A stretch of DNA of 64,000 nt from Planctomycetota bacterium (GTDB lineage: Bacteria > Planctomycetota > Phycisphaerae > Phycisphaerales > UBA1924): NCBI GenBank assembly GCA_024280755.1, contig JAJRPN010000004.1, forward strand, positions 108,065-172,064, in the 5' to 3' direction. Shown one piece after another: positions 1-8,858 of the stretch. The notes beneath the pieces were generated by a model. That model did not search any database and was not told the origin of the DNA. It was given only the letters and a program-made list of their open reading frames with translations. Made by a program: the position numbers and the translations under genes. Each line of letters opens with the position of its first letter. The stretch's first letter is position 1.

Positions 1-630
1 AGCCCTCACCAGTGTACCAAAATCATCGTGCCCGGTAGCGACCGCTAGCGATCGACATCCGTTTTCTTTGGCGCATGAGATATCATGGATGGTGTCGCCG
101 ATGACAATCACTGATTGGGGATCGAGTGTTGTGTTTTTCACCGCCTGATATCGCTCAATCGCTACCGGAGGCAAATGCGAACGCTTAGGCTCGGCGTGAG
201 GGGAACAATCTCCCCAAGCATTGATCGTAAAAAGCGATGGGTCAAACCCCGCCGACACAACCTTGATGGTGCCAGTCTCTTGGTAGTTGCCGGTGAGCAA
301 TCCTAGTGTTGGCTGGCTGTGGTGTGTAGCTGTCGCGTTGACGAGATCATGGGCACCGGGCAACGCCTCCGCGACGGCTCGGTCGTTGGCGATCTCAATA
401 AGCATCTGGTGATAGCTCGATCGCAACGCATCAACATTGGTTTTCGTTGGTTCGACTTTGTTGAGTGTGAGCATATCTCGGAGAATGTTCGGATCGATCC
501 CGCCTCCAAAGACAATGCCTTCAATAGTGAAGTCTGGTGCGAAGAGCAGCCGCCCAGCATCACGCAAGCATGTGACCCCGATGTGGTTCGAGGAAAGAAG
601 GGTCATATCGATATCAAAGAGAATGAGCAT
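1..630 (-). CDS. HAD-family hydrolase (phosphoglycolate phosphatase-like), 3' end beyond window
   Basis: The first 210 codons are in the window and the C-terminus lies beyond base 1. The protein opens MLILFDIDMTLL, the HAD motif I with nucleophile and acid/base aspartates (DxD). It continues with GLLTGNYQETG (motif II type, Thr) and IGDTIHDISCAKENG (motif IV, GDxxxD). This order and the helical cap between motifs I and II match small-molecule phosphatases of the Gph/PGP type; the substrate cannot be told. The ATG at 630 is chosen because it follows a TACACT hexamer by 5 bases and the frame offers no better start. It lies 41 bases downstream of the stem of the terminator of the upstream peroxidase gene, so it is transcribed separately, probably without a leader. 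Confidence 0.85.
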   Translation of the reverse strand, partial: MLILFDIDMTLLSSNHIGVTCLRDAGRLLFAPDFTIEGIVFGGGIDPNILRDMLTLNKVEPTKTNVDALRSSYHQMLIEIANDRAVAEALPGAHDLVNATATHHSQPTLGLLTGNYQETGTIKVVSAGFDPSLFTINAWGDCSPHAEPKRSHLPPVAIERYQAVKNTTLDPQSVIVIGDTIHDISCAKENGCRSLAVATGHDDFGTLVRA

Positions 631-635
631 TGCAG

Positions 636-665
636 AGTGTATGCAATCGGTAAGCTCGTCCGCAA
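636..665 (-). promoter_or_regulatory. Sigma-70-type promoter of the HAD gene, apparently leaderless
   Basis: Read on the minus strand, TTGCGG (660-665) and TACACT (636-641) are separated by 18 bases. The ATG at 630 begins only 5 bases after the -10 hexamer, so transcription should start at or next to the start codon. There is no Shine-Dalgarno sequence. Confidence 0.55.
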
Positions 666-716
666 TTAAAAAAAGGAAGTGCTTGTTCCTGGTTACAGGT
701 GGCAAGCACTTCCTTT
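664..716 (-). terminator. Intrinsic terminator of the cytochrome c peroxidase gene
   Basis: A perfect 14-bp stem (672-685 with 703-716, AAAGGAAGTGCTTG arms) is followed on the minus strand by a run of eight T residues. It lies 40 bases after the stop codon of the peroxidase gene. Confidence 0.85.
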
Positions 717-755
717 GTAGCGTCAACTCAGCGAGGCCGAGTATTGACTTCTGAT

Positions 756-2576
756 TTACGGACAGCCTTGTGAGAACTGGACGAGGAATGCAGAGATATC
801 GAAGAAGTTAAATATTCCATCGTTGGTAAAATCTGCTGATAGATCTTCAACACTGAACGCCTGGAGGAATGCAGAGATATCGAAGAAGTTGAGGGTGGCG
901 TCGCCGTTCATGTCTGCCGGGCAGAAGGACACACACACACCAGTCATGGTACAGAAAGTGGTGAACTCTGCGACAGATGAATAGGCCAATCCACCGGCTG
1001 CGTTTGGATCGGTCACGACCCATTGCATGTACCAGGTCTGCCCATCGAGCGCGTCGTCATTGGGGACAGGCCACATCATGGTTCCGAACCCGTTGCCATC
1101 GCCAGATCCTTCGAGCATGATCGGTCCAAGCACTGTGTCTTGGGCAACGATCCCGCCAACTGGTGGTGATGTCGAGAGCGAGACAAAGGCGTCGGCACCG
1201 CCCAAGGCATTGTTGATGCCGACCTTGAAACCTTGGTTGCCAAGGTTTGGAGGGTTTGCTGCGATCATATCGGGAACGATCCCACCCGAGCCCGCGGTGC
1301 CAGCACCGATGACGGCTGGGTTGGCAGTTGGAAGTTCAGCATAGAGCGTTGGACGATCGAACGGGAACTGTTCTGCAGCGACGCGAGGATCGGTTAGTGC
1401 ATTGTCGAGGAAATCGATAATGCGAGTTTCCATCATTGGTGAAAAGGAAATTGGAGAGAACATGAATGGGTCAAGGTTGTCAAACACGGGGACCTCACCA
1501 TTGCGATGAGCATAGAAATCAAAGACTTGTTCGAGTGTTCCTTGCTGTCCATTGTGCATGTACCGATCGCGTAAGCCGGTGTTGCGCAGCGATGGAACTT
1601 TAAACTTGCCCCGGTCGCTGTTTAAGCCTGTAAAGTTCATTCGGCCCGGATCTTCAGCAACCGGACGGATTCCGATGTTGCGGAAGGTATTGTCGGTGAA
1701 CTGGGCTCCCCCATGGCATGCGTTACAAAGTGACGATCGGTAGGCATTGAGCCCCATGATCTGGCCGGTGGTCATCGCGTTTGAGTCGCCGGCGGAGTAG
1801 AGATCATAAGGTGATTGATCTGGGAGCAGTGTGCGTTCGTAGGTTGCGATCGCCATGGCAACGCGTCCTGCGGTGAGTTCTGGGTCGCCAAAGACCTCCT
1901 CAAACATTTGTGGATAGGTTTTGGCCTGCGCGATAACCGCTGCCATATCAGCAGGTAGGTTTGATGCCAATGCCAATGGGCGTGCGCCGGTGAGCTTGAC
2001 GAGGATCTGTGCCCAGTCACGGTCTTGGTGGGCCATCTCAGCGCCACTCGCTGGTGGGCCGACGGCTTGGCTTTCGAGTGCACCCCCTGAGGCGATCAAC
2101 AGTTCGCCGGTCAATGGGTCTGTAAATGCCGAGGTGGCGCGTCCGTCCCAGAACAGGTCTGGTGCATACATACCCATGATCGTTGGAGGTGCTTGGCGGC
2201 CAGTTACTTGTACATCAAGATCAAACAAAGGTGATTTCGAGTACAGATCTTCTGCGGTCTGGAAGATTACGCCAGGCGAGCCGATCACATCATCAGGTGT
2301 GCCAAACAGCCCGTCTGCACCGGGGTTCGTCCCTCGGCGCTCGTCTGTTCCTCCGACTGCGGGCTGATGGCACGATCCACACGACATGGTGCTATCACTT
2401 GAGAGTTGTTCGTCCCAGAACAAAATTTTGCCAAGATCAGATTTGGCTTGTGTAAACTGATTCTCAGGGGGGAATGGGACTGGGTCGAGAGTTTGTGCGA
2501 GTGCGTGTGTGCTCGAAACAGCGAGTACTAGTGCATGCAAAGCAAGCACCTGGCGTGTGCGTTGTTTTCGTATCAT
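756..2576 (-). CDS. Secreted di-haem cytochrome c peroxidase/MauG-like protein with C-terminal dockerin-like repeats
   Basis: Predicted 606 aa. A signal peptide ends near residue 27 (ALA before QTL). Two c-type haem sites are seen: CGSCH at 66-70 and CNACH near 283. The segment VPSLRNTGLRDRYMHNGQ near 330 is typical of the bacterial di-haem peroxidase family and carries the Met region of the electron-transfer haem. An extra domain precedes the C-terminus, where CPADMNGDATLNFFDISAF and a second FTNDGIFNFFDISAF repeat form a dockerin-like EF-hand pair ending in GCP. The protein should reduce H2O2 or oxidise a partner outside the cytoplasm. ATG 2576 is chosen over an upstream in-frame ATG because AGAAGAGG precedes it and the signal peptide starts there. 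A strong terminator follows. Confidence 0.88.
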   Translation of the reverse strand: MIRKQRTRQVLALHALVLAVSSTHALAQTLDPVPFPPENQFTQAKSDLGKILFWDEQLSSDSTMSCGSCHQPAVGGTDERRGTNPGADGLFGTPDDVIGSPGVIFQTAEDLYSKSPLFDLDVQVTGRQAPPTIMGMYAPDLFWDGRATSAFTDPLTGELLIASGGALESQAVGPPASGAEMAHQDRDWAQILVKLTGARPLALASNLPADMAAVIAQAKTYPQMFEEVFGDPELTAGRVAMAIATYERTLLPDQSPYDLYSAGDSNAMTTGQIMGLNAYRSSLCNACHGGAQFTDNTFRNIGIRPVAEDPGRMNFTGLNSDRGKFKVPSLRNTGLRDRYMHNGQQGTLEQVFDFYAHRNGEVPVFDNLDPFMFSPISFSPMMETRIIDFLDNALTDPRVAAEQFPFDRPTLYAELPTANPAVIGAGTAGSGGIVPDMIAANPPNLGNQGFKVGINNALGGADAFVSLSTSPPVGGIVAQDTVLGPIMLEGSGDGNGFGTMMWPVPNDDALDGQTWYMQWVVTDPNAAGGLAYSSVAEFTTFCTMTGVCVSFCPADMNGDATLNFFDISAFLQAFSVEDLSADFTNDGIFNFFDISAFLVQFSQGCP

Positions 2577-2916
2577 GAAAGCCTCTTCTTCTATTTTGCA
2601 ACGCGAGCGATTCAGCCAACACTTCTTGCAGTGGGTTGGTGAGCAGCGATGCGCGGACCAATGATGCACCACGAGGGGGTGCAGGCGAGCAACTTGTAGA
2701 GCCGAGTCGTTGCGCGCATCCGGTAAATCCCATGCGTTGACAGATGTCGCGCATTTATGTAGCACGCCATCTGCCCGGCTCTGGTGATGGTCAAACAAAG
2801 TCCATCAATGCGACGATACTCGAAGAGCAACGCTCGCACAAGACAATAGCGACATTTCTGTCTTATTTCTGTCTCATTTTTATGCTCAATATACATTATT
2901 GGCCAAGACAGAGAGT
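2577..2916. other. Intergenic region upstream of the peroxidase gene
   Basis: No gene is supported here. The open frames are rich in Arg, His and Cys, lack ribosome sites and resemble no family. The region probably holds the peroxidase promoter; I could not pick a convincing -35/-10 pair. Confidence 0.4.
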
Positions 2917-3046
2917 CTAGGTCGTGTCTGTCCGCTCTTTCCGGGTGTCGGGATCGGAGATTTTTGATTTTAATCCGAAGGAGCCGAAGCCTGCTCCGAC
3001 GGGGCATCCAGAGAAGAGAAAGCCGAGCCGTCAGACACGGCCTAGG
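2917..3046. repeat. TA-flanked palindromic element, copy 1 (MITE-like)
   Basis: About 130 bp bounded by inverted ends: CTAGGTCGTGTCTG on the left and CAGACACGGCCTAG on the right. Similar ends recur at 29217-29328 and 52617-52945. The interior (about 100 bp) has no open frame of note. Each end begins with TA, as expected for elements that duplicate a TA target (IS630/Tc1-mariner style). Confidence 0.6.
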
Positions 3047-3137
3047 TGTTGTAAAAATAGGTAAAATGGATCTCAAAGGAAATGGGAAACGATCGTTGAG
3101 TTTCGCTCCATACTAAATGAGAACGCGAACACTATTT

Positions 3138-3434
3138 TCACCATTGAGTTTTCGAATGAAAACTTGAGACGATCTCGAATGTCGATTCATTCCCGAGTGT
3201 GCGGACATGTGCATGAATCTCGCGTTCAACGAGCCCGGATGTCTTTTTGCGTAGTTCGTTGAGGAATTTTTCGAGGGTTTCTTCGTCGCCTTGAGCTTCG
3301 AGCATCACGGTTCCATCGGGTTCATTGCGGACCCATCCAGTAATGGCGTAATAGGCAGCGATCATGCTTGTGCGTGCCCGAAAGCCCACGCCTTGGACGC
3401 GGCCTTGGAATATGATGCGTTGGCGGGTGACCAT
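3138..3434 (-). CDS. acyP: Acylphosphatase
   Basis: 98 aa, the usual family length. The N-terminal signature GRVQGVGFR carries the phosphate-binding Arg19, and GWVRNEPDGTV carries the catalytic Asn37. The enzyme hydrolyses carboxyl-phosphate bonds of acyl phosphates in the cytoplasm. ATG 3434 gives the normal N-terminus; an upstream in-frame ATG would add about 45 unlike residues. The start has no Shine-Dalgarno sequence, but TATACT ends 7 bases before it. It is divergent from dnaG across a 262-base gap and is probably expressed alone. Confidence 0.93.
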   Translation of the reverse strand: MVTRQRIIFQGRVQGVGFRARTSMIAAYYAITGWVRNEPDGTVMLEAQGDEETLEKFLNELRKKTSGLVEREIHAHVRTLGNESTFEIVSSFHSKTQW

Positions 3435-3696
3435 GAAGATGAGTATAGAGGATTTGGTGTGTTTGTGTACGATTTCGGACCACCGAGGGTCCGAAATGGG
3501 GCGTTCTACTCGATTTGGACCCTGCATCGGCATCAAGAGGCATGAGATCTTTGACTTTGTTGGCACCACCCAGATATTGGGCTAGTGTTTTGAGCCGGGC
3601 AGCCGGTAAAATAGATAGGGAACCTGCCTTGTGGGCGTGCAAACTTAGACACATTGTCTTGCTCTGGGTCAGATAAGAAATGAAGATGGAGAACAG

Positions 3697-5622
3697 GTGA
3701 GCGGATTTTCGCCAGAACATGACGATCGCCAGCGCGTACGCGATGCTTCGGATATCGTCGCGGTTGTTGGCGAACACTTGGCGCTCAAGCCTAAGGGGCG
3801 CGAGTATGTCGGGTTGTGCCCATTCCATGATGATCGCAATCCTTCGATGTGCGTTATCCCTGCCAAGCAGATTTTTCACTGTTTCGTCTGTGGCACCGGC
3901 GGCGATGTCTTTACATTCATCCAGAAATACCACTCGATGGGATTCCGCGAGTCCCTCGAATATCTCGCTGAGCGGGGCAATATCGAACTCGCCAAGTTCA
4001 ATCCAAATGGTGACTCCAACAACAGCGCAGGCGGTGTCCCGTTTGAACACACAGGTGTGGGCAAGAAAGAAATCATGGCCGCCAACCAGGCAGGGCAGTC
4101 CTTCTTCCAAACCATGCTCTCCCACCCAGAGCATGGCACACTCGCACGAACGATCATCGAAAAACGAGGGATCTCCGACGACATGGTCGAACGCTTCGCT
4201 ATTGGAGCAAGCCCAGACCGCTGGGATGGATTGCTCAAGACCGCACAAGCCAAAGGGCTCAACCTCGACGCGCTCATCGGCGCAGGACTCATCAAGGCCA
4301 AAGACAATGGTGGGCATTATGACGCGCTGCGCAATCGTTTGATTTTCCCGATCTGTGATCAGATCGGGCGGGTGATTGCCTTTGGCGGGCGGATTATGGA
4401 TGAGGATGATTCGCCCAAATACCTCAACTCACCCGAGACTCCGGTGTTCCGCAAATCTACGACTTTGTATGGCATCAACCATGCCCAGCGTGCGATTAAG
4501 AAGGAGCGGACCGCGGTCATTGTTGAAGGGTACACCGATGTCATCGCTTGCCATCAGGCAGGCGTCGAGCATGTGGTCGGCACATTGGGCACCGCACTGA
4601 CCAAAGGGCATGCAACGGTGCTGCGTCGGCTGTGCGATACGGTTGTTTTGTTATTCGATGGCGACGATGCGGGAATCAAAGCAGCCGACAGAGCGATCGA
4701 GGTTTTGTTGAGCGAGACGATCGATATTCGTATCGCTGCCCTCGCTGGGTTTACCGATGCAAAGGACCCTGACGAACTCCTCAAGCGTGAGGGTGGGGCA
4801 GCCATCTTTACGCAGGTTATCGCGGAGTCGGTTGATCTGATCAAATGGCGTTTTGATCGGTTGCGTGAAGAACTCAAAGACGCTGGGCCCGCTCGTATTA
4901 CTCAACGCATTGAGGAAGAGCTTGCCAAGCTCAGCGATCTTGGTCTTGGTGAACTGAACCCTGTTCGTCGGAGCCTCATGATCCGCCAGGTCGCTCGTGC
5001 TGCGCAGATTGAAGAGGGCGTGGTCATCGCAGCTATTCGCACTGGGCGAAGCCGACAGCGGCCATCGTTCACACATCAGGCAGACATCGAGCAAGTCGAT
5101 GGTGAACAAGAATCGTATGTTGAACACAACTGGGCACCCAACGCTCGGGAAACACTTTTAGGGTGTTTGCTTTATGATGCGAATCTTTGGATGCTGATGA
5201 GCAGTGAAGAACGCGAACTCACCAGCACGACATTATTCGGATCGCCTTTGTCCAGAGTCGTTGCCGACGCATTGCACAGCAGCGCAGAGAACGGCACAGG
5301 GACTGGGCTGCACGCTGTGCTTGATGAACTCGCCGCCCTTGGTGACGAGACAGGAAAAAATCTTGTTGAGGCGGAACAAAGGGCAACCATGTTGCGTCAG
5401 TTCGTCGCCAGAGATTCCGAAGCCATTGCTTCGCGTGTCACACGGGTGTTCAATGAGTGCATCGGTGCGGTCACGATGATTGATGCAAGAAATATAACGC
5501 ATCAAGATACGAATAATGAGTTGGCTGACGAAGCAGCCAAGCTCAAAGCGTTCATCGAGTCGCAAAGAATGAATCGGAAAAAGTTTGGACGATCAGGAAA
5601 AAATATGCTCAGCGGAGAATGA
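3697..5622 (+). CDS. dnaG: DNA primase DnaG
   Basis: 641 aa, close to the usual length. The N-terminal CHC2 zinc-binding domain has C41-P-F-H44 and C62-F-V-C65. The central TOPRIM domain has EGYTDVIACHQAG near 276 and LLFDGDDAGIKAADRA near 320 (metal-binding acidic residues). A helicase-interacting type C-terminal region follows. It synthesises RNA primers for replication. The start is GTG 3697, preceded by GGAG at 7 bases spacing. The gene lies 97 bases upstream of the primary sigma factor gene, the dnaG-rpoD half of the classic macromolecular synthesis operon; rpsU is not adjacent. Confidence 0.97.
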   Translation: MSGFSPEHDDRQRVRDASDIVAVVGEHLALKPKGREYVGLCPFHDDRNPSMCVIPAKQIFHCFVCGTGGDVFTFIQKYHSMGFRESLEYLAERGNIELAKFNPNGDSNNSAGGVPFEHTGVGKKEIMAANQAGQSFFQTMLSHPEHGTLARTIIEKRGISDDMVERFAIGASPDRWDGLLKTAQAKGLNLDALIGAGLIKAKDNGGHYDALRNRLIFPICDQIGRVIAFGGRIMDEDDSPKYLNSPETPVFRKSTTLYGINHAQRAIKKERTAVIVEGYTDVIACHQAGVEHVVGTLGTALTKGHATVLRRLCDTVVLLFDGDDAGIKAADRAIEVLLSETIDIRIAALAGFTDAKDPDELLKREGGAAIFTQVIAESVDLIKWRFDRLREELKDAGPARITQRIEEELAKLSDLGLGELNPVRRSLMIRQVARAAQIEEGVVIAAIRTGRSRQRPSFTHQADIEQVDGEQESYVEHNWAPNARETLLGCLLYDANLWMLMSSEERELTSTTLFGSPLSRVVADALHSSAENGTGTGLHAVLDELAALGDETGKNLVEAEQRATMLRQFVARDSEAIASRVTRVFNECIGAVTMIDARNITHQDTNNELADEAAKLKAFIESQRMNRKKFGRSGKNMLSGE

Positions 5623-5719
5623 GCGAAATTTTAATCCCCAACTTCCCGGAGGGCTCGAGTTGGTGCGTATATTTAAAGATGACTGATCAGGTTCGATTGG
5701 GTATCAGGAGAGTGTGTTC

Positions 5720-7588
5720 ATGATTGGAATCTTGCATCCAGCAGTTGCAGAGTTGATCGTCGTCGGCAAACGACGCGGGTGGCTCAGCTACGAAGAACTC
5801 AACAACATTATCCCCGACGAGTATGTCGAGATGGTGCCTATCCATGCACTCATAACTAGGCTCGACGAGCAAAGCGTTGAACTTGTTGATGAGATGGAGT
5901 TCCGAGGACGCATTTTCCGCGCCCAACGCGCCGGCGATCTTCGCACAACCGAAACTATTGGGTTCTTGATGGACCAGTTCCGTGCGATGTCGGTTACCGG
6001 CGGCGAGCACCTTGGCGATGGCGAATCTGTTCGATTGCGCCTCAACGCAACGCACTATGCCAACGGCACCGGCGCGATGGATGCCAAGCAAATCGCTGAA
6101 GCTGAAAAGGATGTCGAAGAAGCACGCACGATGGACGACCAGAGCGTGCAGCGTGATCTCGATGAAGCCGTCGCGAGCGAGCCGAGCGCGAAGCGAATGG
6201 ATGATCCTGTCCGTATGTATCTGACCCAGATGGGTTCGATCCCGTTGCTCACTCGTAACGAAGAGGTTCGGCTCGCCAAGAAGATCGAAACGACACGGAT
6301 GATCTTCCGCCGACGGTGCCTTGAGAGCGATTACATCATCTCCCAGGTTATTGATACGCTCAAGCTTGTGAGCGACGGTTCGCTTCCGTTTGATCGCACC
6401 ATGCGCGTGAGCACGCTTGATGATCAAGCAAAGGCGAAGATCTCAACACGCATCCCTGCGAACCTGCCTACGGTTGAAAAGCTACTCGAGCTCAACCGCC
6501 AAGATTGGGCCGAGCTCGACGAGCTTCGTAAGGACGACGGGACTATTCGAGAGACAAAGAAAGCGAAGGCGATTCGCCATCGCATGGTCGTCCGCCGACG
6601 GCGGATGGCCGCGTTGATCGAAGAGCTGAGTTTGCGTACTGGGCGAATCGTGCCTTTGATGCGTAAACTCAAGTCGATCTCCGAAAAAATGACTGCGATC
6701 GAAGGCGAGATGCTCCAAGCAGCGTTGTATCCAAAGAAGTATGACGCGGACGATCTCGATGTCTTGCGTGAAGAGCTTCATGGGCTTCGCGGATTAGCAT
6801 CGGATGAGCCTGAGCAACTCCGCGAACGGATCAATCAGATCTCTACCGTGTTCTGGGAGTACGAACAAGCCAAGCGAGATCTTTCCGGCGGCAACCTGCG
6901 TCTTGTGGTATCGATCGCCAAGAAGTATCGAAACCGAGGGCTGAGTTTTCTCGATGTCATCCAAGAGGGCAACACCGGGTTGATGCGTGCGGTCGATAAG
7001 TTTGAGTACAAACGGGGCTATAAGTTCAGCACCTATGCGACCTGGTGGATCCGCCAAGCGATCACCCGCGCAATCGCTGACCATGCGCGAACGATTCGTA
7101 TCCCGGTTCATATGATCGAGACGATGACCAAGCTTCGCAATATCCAAAAAGCGATCATGCAAGAAACCGGAGCTGAGCCAACATCTGAAGAGATCGCCGA
7201 GAAGGCAGCGATGTCGCCGATGGAGGTTCGACGGGTGATGGGGATCTCGAAGCATCCCGTGAGCCTTGATCGCCCGGTTGGTGAATCGGAAGATTCAAAC
7301 TTTGGCGATTTTCTCGAAGACACGAATCAAGACGCGCCGGCGGTCGCAGCTGCAAGAGATATGCTCAAGGGACGCATCGAGTTGGTCCTTAAAACGCTCA
7401 CCTATCGTGAACGAGAGATCATCAAGCTCCGCTACGGCATCGGCGATGGGTACACCTATACCCTCGAAGAAGTCGGGCGGATCTTTAAGGTGACCCGCGA
7501 ACGCGTTCGCCAGGTCGAAGCCAAGGCGATCCGCAAGCTCCAGCACCCGATCCGCTCGCGCAAGCTCGAAGGCTTTGTTGATTCCTGA
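5720..7588 (+). CDS. rpoD: RNA polymerase primary sigma factor (sigma-70/RpoD)
   Basis: 622 aa from ATG 5720. Region 1.1 is present (residues 1-60, ending VELVDEMEF). Region 1.2 follows ([19 protein letters not shown]), with a long non-conserved segment between about 220 and 380. The region 2 core is near 390-460 ([33 protein letters not shown]). Regions 3 and 4 complete it, with the -35-reading helix [18 protein letters not shown] near 580. CAGGAG at 5705-5710 is 9 bases from ATG 5720 but only 3 from an in-frame GTG at 5714, so the ATG is preferred. The gene follows dnaG in the same direction and is probably co-transcribed. Confidence 0.97.
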   Translation: MIGILHPAVAELIVVGKRRGWLSYEELNNIIPDEYVEMVPIHALITRLDEQSVELVDEMEFRGRIFRAQRAGDLRTTETIGFLMDQFRAMSVTGGEHLGDGESVRLRLNATHYANGTGAMDAKQIAEAEKDVEEARTMDDQSVQRDLDEAVASEPSAKRMDDPVRMYLTQMGSIPLLTRNEEVRLAKKIETTRMIFRRRCLESDYIISQVIDTLKLVSDGSLPFDRTMRVSTLDDQAKAKISTRIPANLPTVEKLLELNRQDWAELDELRKDDGTIRETKKAKAIRHRMVVRRRRMAALIEELSLRTGRIVPLMRKLKSISEKMTAIEGEMLQAALYPKKYDADDLDVLREELHGLRGLASDEPEQLRERINQISTVFWEYEQAKRDLSGGNLRLVVSIAKKYRNRGLSFLDVIQEGNTGLMRAVDKFEYKRGYKFSTYATWWIRQAITRAIADHARTIRIPVHMIETMTKLRNIQKAIMQETGAEPTSEEIAEKAAMSPMEVRRVMGISKHPVSLDRPVGESEDSNFGDFLEDTNQDAPAVAAARDMLKGRIELVLKTLTYREREIIKLRYGIGDGYTYTLEEVGRIFKVTRERVRQVEAKAIRKLQHPIRSRKLEGFVDS

Positions 7589-7637
7589 TCAGGTCGTCCG
7601 TTGTAGGTCATCCGTTGTTTCAACACGCAGAGCATCC

Positions 7638-7666
7638 TTGCTGGGTGATCTGTTTTTGTGTACACT
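7638..7666 (+). promoter_or_regulatory. Sigma-70-type promoter of the DUF899-like gene
   Basis: TTGCTG (7638-7643) and TACACT (7661-7666) are spaced by 17 bases, close to the optimum. The AGGAG ribosome site follows at 7681-7685 and the ATG at 7693. Confidence 0.55.
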
Positions 7667-7692
7667 ACACAGAACACCAAAGGAGTTCTCAC

Positions 7693-8298
7693 ATGGCTGA
7701 TCGAATTCAGGAACTACAAATCGAGATTATGAAACTCAAGCAAACGCTTGCTCAAGAGATCGCCAATCGTGTGCCAGAGCAGGTTGAAGACTGGGCATTG
7801 ACTCGGCTTGATGGTTCGGCTACCAAGCTCTCTGAGTTGTTTGATGGGAAGTCTGAGTTGCTGGTGATTCACAACATGGGGAAAGGGTGTTCGTATTGTT
7901 CGCTTTGGGGCGATGCGATGATTGGGATCGCCAAGCATCTTGGGCAACGCTGCGGCTTTGTGCTGTGTTCGAATGATCCGGCAGAAGTGATTCAAGAGTT
8001 CAGGGAGTTGCGAGGGTGGAACTATCCATGTGTGTCGGGGAATGGATCAGGGTTCGCCAAAGCGATGGGATACATGAGCGACAAAGACAGCCCAGAGCCA
8101 GGCGTGTCGGCATTTCATAAAGAAGCCGACGGCTCAATCGTGCGCACCGCGCATGCCAGCTTTGGACCGGGCGATGATTTCTGTGGCGTGTGGCCGATGT
8201 TTGATTTACTCAAGCACGGCGTGAACGGCTGGGAACCAGAGTTGGGAAAAGTGCAGAGCGAGAGCAGTGGTGGGTCGTCTTCGTGCGGGTGTTCATAG
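7693..8298 (+). CDS. DUF899-like thioredoxin-fold protein
   Basis: 201 aa. The MGKGCSYCSLWGD segment (C66-S-Y-C69) and the later DDFCGVWPMFDLL resemble DUF899-family proteins, which have a thioredoxin-like fold and a CxxC-type site. The N-terminus is a helical heptad-like stretch (IQELQIEIMKLKQTL). The C-terminus is a Ser/Gly tail ending SSCGCS, which could be an additional thiol or metal site. A redox role is inferred, not shown. Start ATG 7693 has AGGAG at 7 bases spacing, and a promoter-like pair lies just upstream. It converges on the pseudopilin gene with only 2 bases between stop codons. Confidence 0.75.
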   Translation: MADRIQELQIEIMKLKQTLAQEIANRVPEQVEDWALTRLDGSATKLSELFDGKSELLVIHNMGKGCSYCSLWGDAMIGIAKHLGQRCGFVLCSNDPAEVIQEFRELRGWNYPCVSGNGSGFAKAMGYMSDKDSPEPGVSAFHKEADGSIVRTAHASFGPGDDFCGVWPMFDLLKHGVNGWEPELGKVQSESSGGSSSCGCS

Positions 8299-8300
8299 AT

Positions 8301-8777
8301 TCATGGCAGGAGTATGTAGTAGTACCGATCGCCAGCGAGTTTTTGGAAGAGACCAGTGCTCAGATCTCCATCATCAAAAGTTTCATCAACGCGGAGCATG
8401 ATTGCATCGCCGGGGTTGGTGCCGCCGTTGAAGTGGGCACCGACCGCAGCCGTCACGCTTAAGTCGAGATATTCGGTATCCCAAACCCCGCCCAATGGCG
8501 TTCCAGATGTCCATTCGGCAGAATCGATATAGGTCTCCATGCCCGCGGGGACAGCTCCTGAACTCCCGTCCACAGGGTAGCGACCTTCGCGTGCGTTGTA
8601 GTATTCGCAGGCATCGGCATACACCTTGATGTTTGAAACGAAGGCTCCAATTCGGGCTTCCTCTGTTGCACCAGTAAACTGAGGCACGACGATGGCGGCG
8701 AGAATCCCTAAGATCACAACGACGATCAGAATCTCAACAAGCGTGAACGCTCTGCGAGAACAGTTTAGAGTGCGCAT
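8301..8777 (-). CDS. Type II secretion/type IV pilin-like protein (prepilin N-methylation motif)
   Basis: 158 aa from ATG 8777. The N-terminus has the class III signal: basic leader MRTLNCSRRA, then FTLVEILIVVVILGILAAI, in which Phe follows the prepilin peptidase site and Glu is at +5. The mature part has a small alpha/beta domain typical of pseudopilins (GspG/H-like), with WDTEYLDLSV and RYYYILLP. It would be processed by a prepilin peptidase and assembled in the inner membrane. An in-frame ATG two codons earlier (8783) is equally possible. No other secretion genes are adjacent, so the partner machine must be elsewhere. Confidence 0.85.
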   Translation of the reverse strand: MRTLNCSRRAFTLVEILIVVVILGILAAIVVPQFTGATEEARIGAFVSNIKVYADACEYYNAREGRYPVDGSSGAVPAGMETYIDSAEWTSGTPLGGVWDTEYLDLSVTAAVGAHFNGGTNPGDAIMLRVDETFDDGDLSTGLFQKLAGDRYYYILLP

Positions 8778-8858
8778 CCCCATCCTTGAACTATGACAAA
8801 CCCTGCTGGGAATAGCCAACGAAGTGCTGAGATGCTTAGTTATCGGCTGCACTATTCG

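Noticed and set aside
2612..3076. Minus-strand open frame of 154 codons upstream of the peroxidase gene
   Set aside because: Composition is random-looking (Arg, Cys, Ile), it runs into the palindromic element, and it has no ribosome site or family resemblance.
3322..4317. Minus-strand open frame of 331 codons opposite dnaG
   Set aside because: It is the complement of the conserved dnaG and acylphosphatase reading frames and has no independent support.
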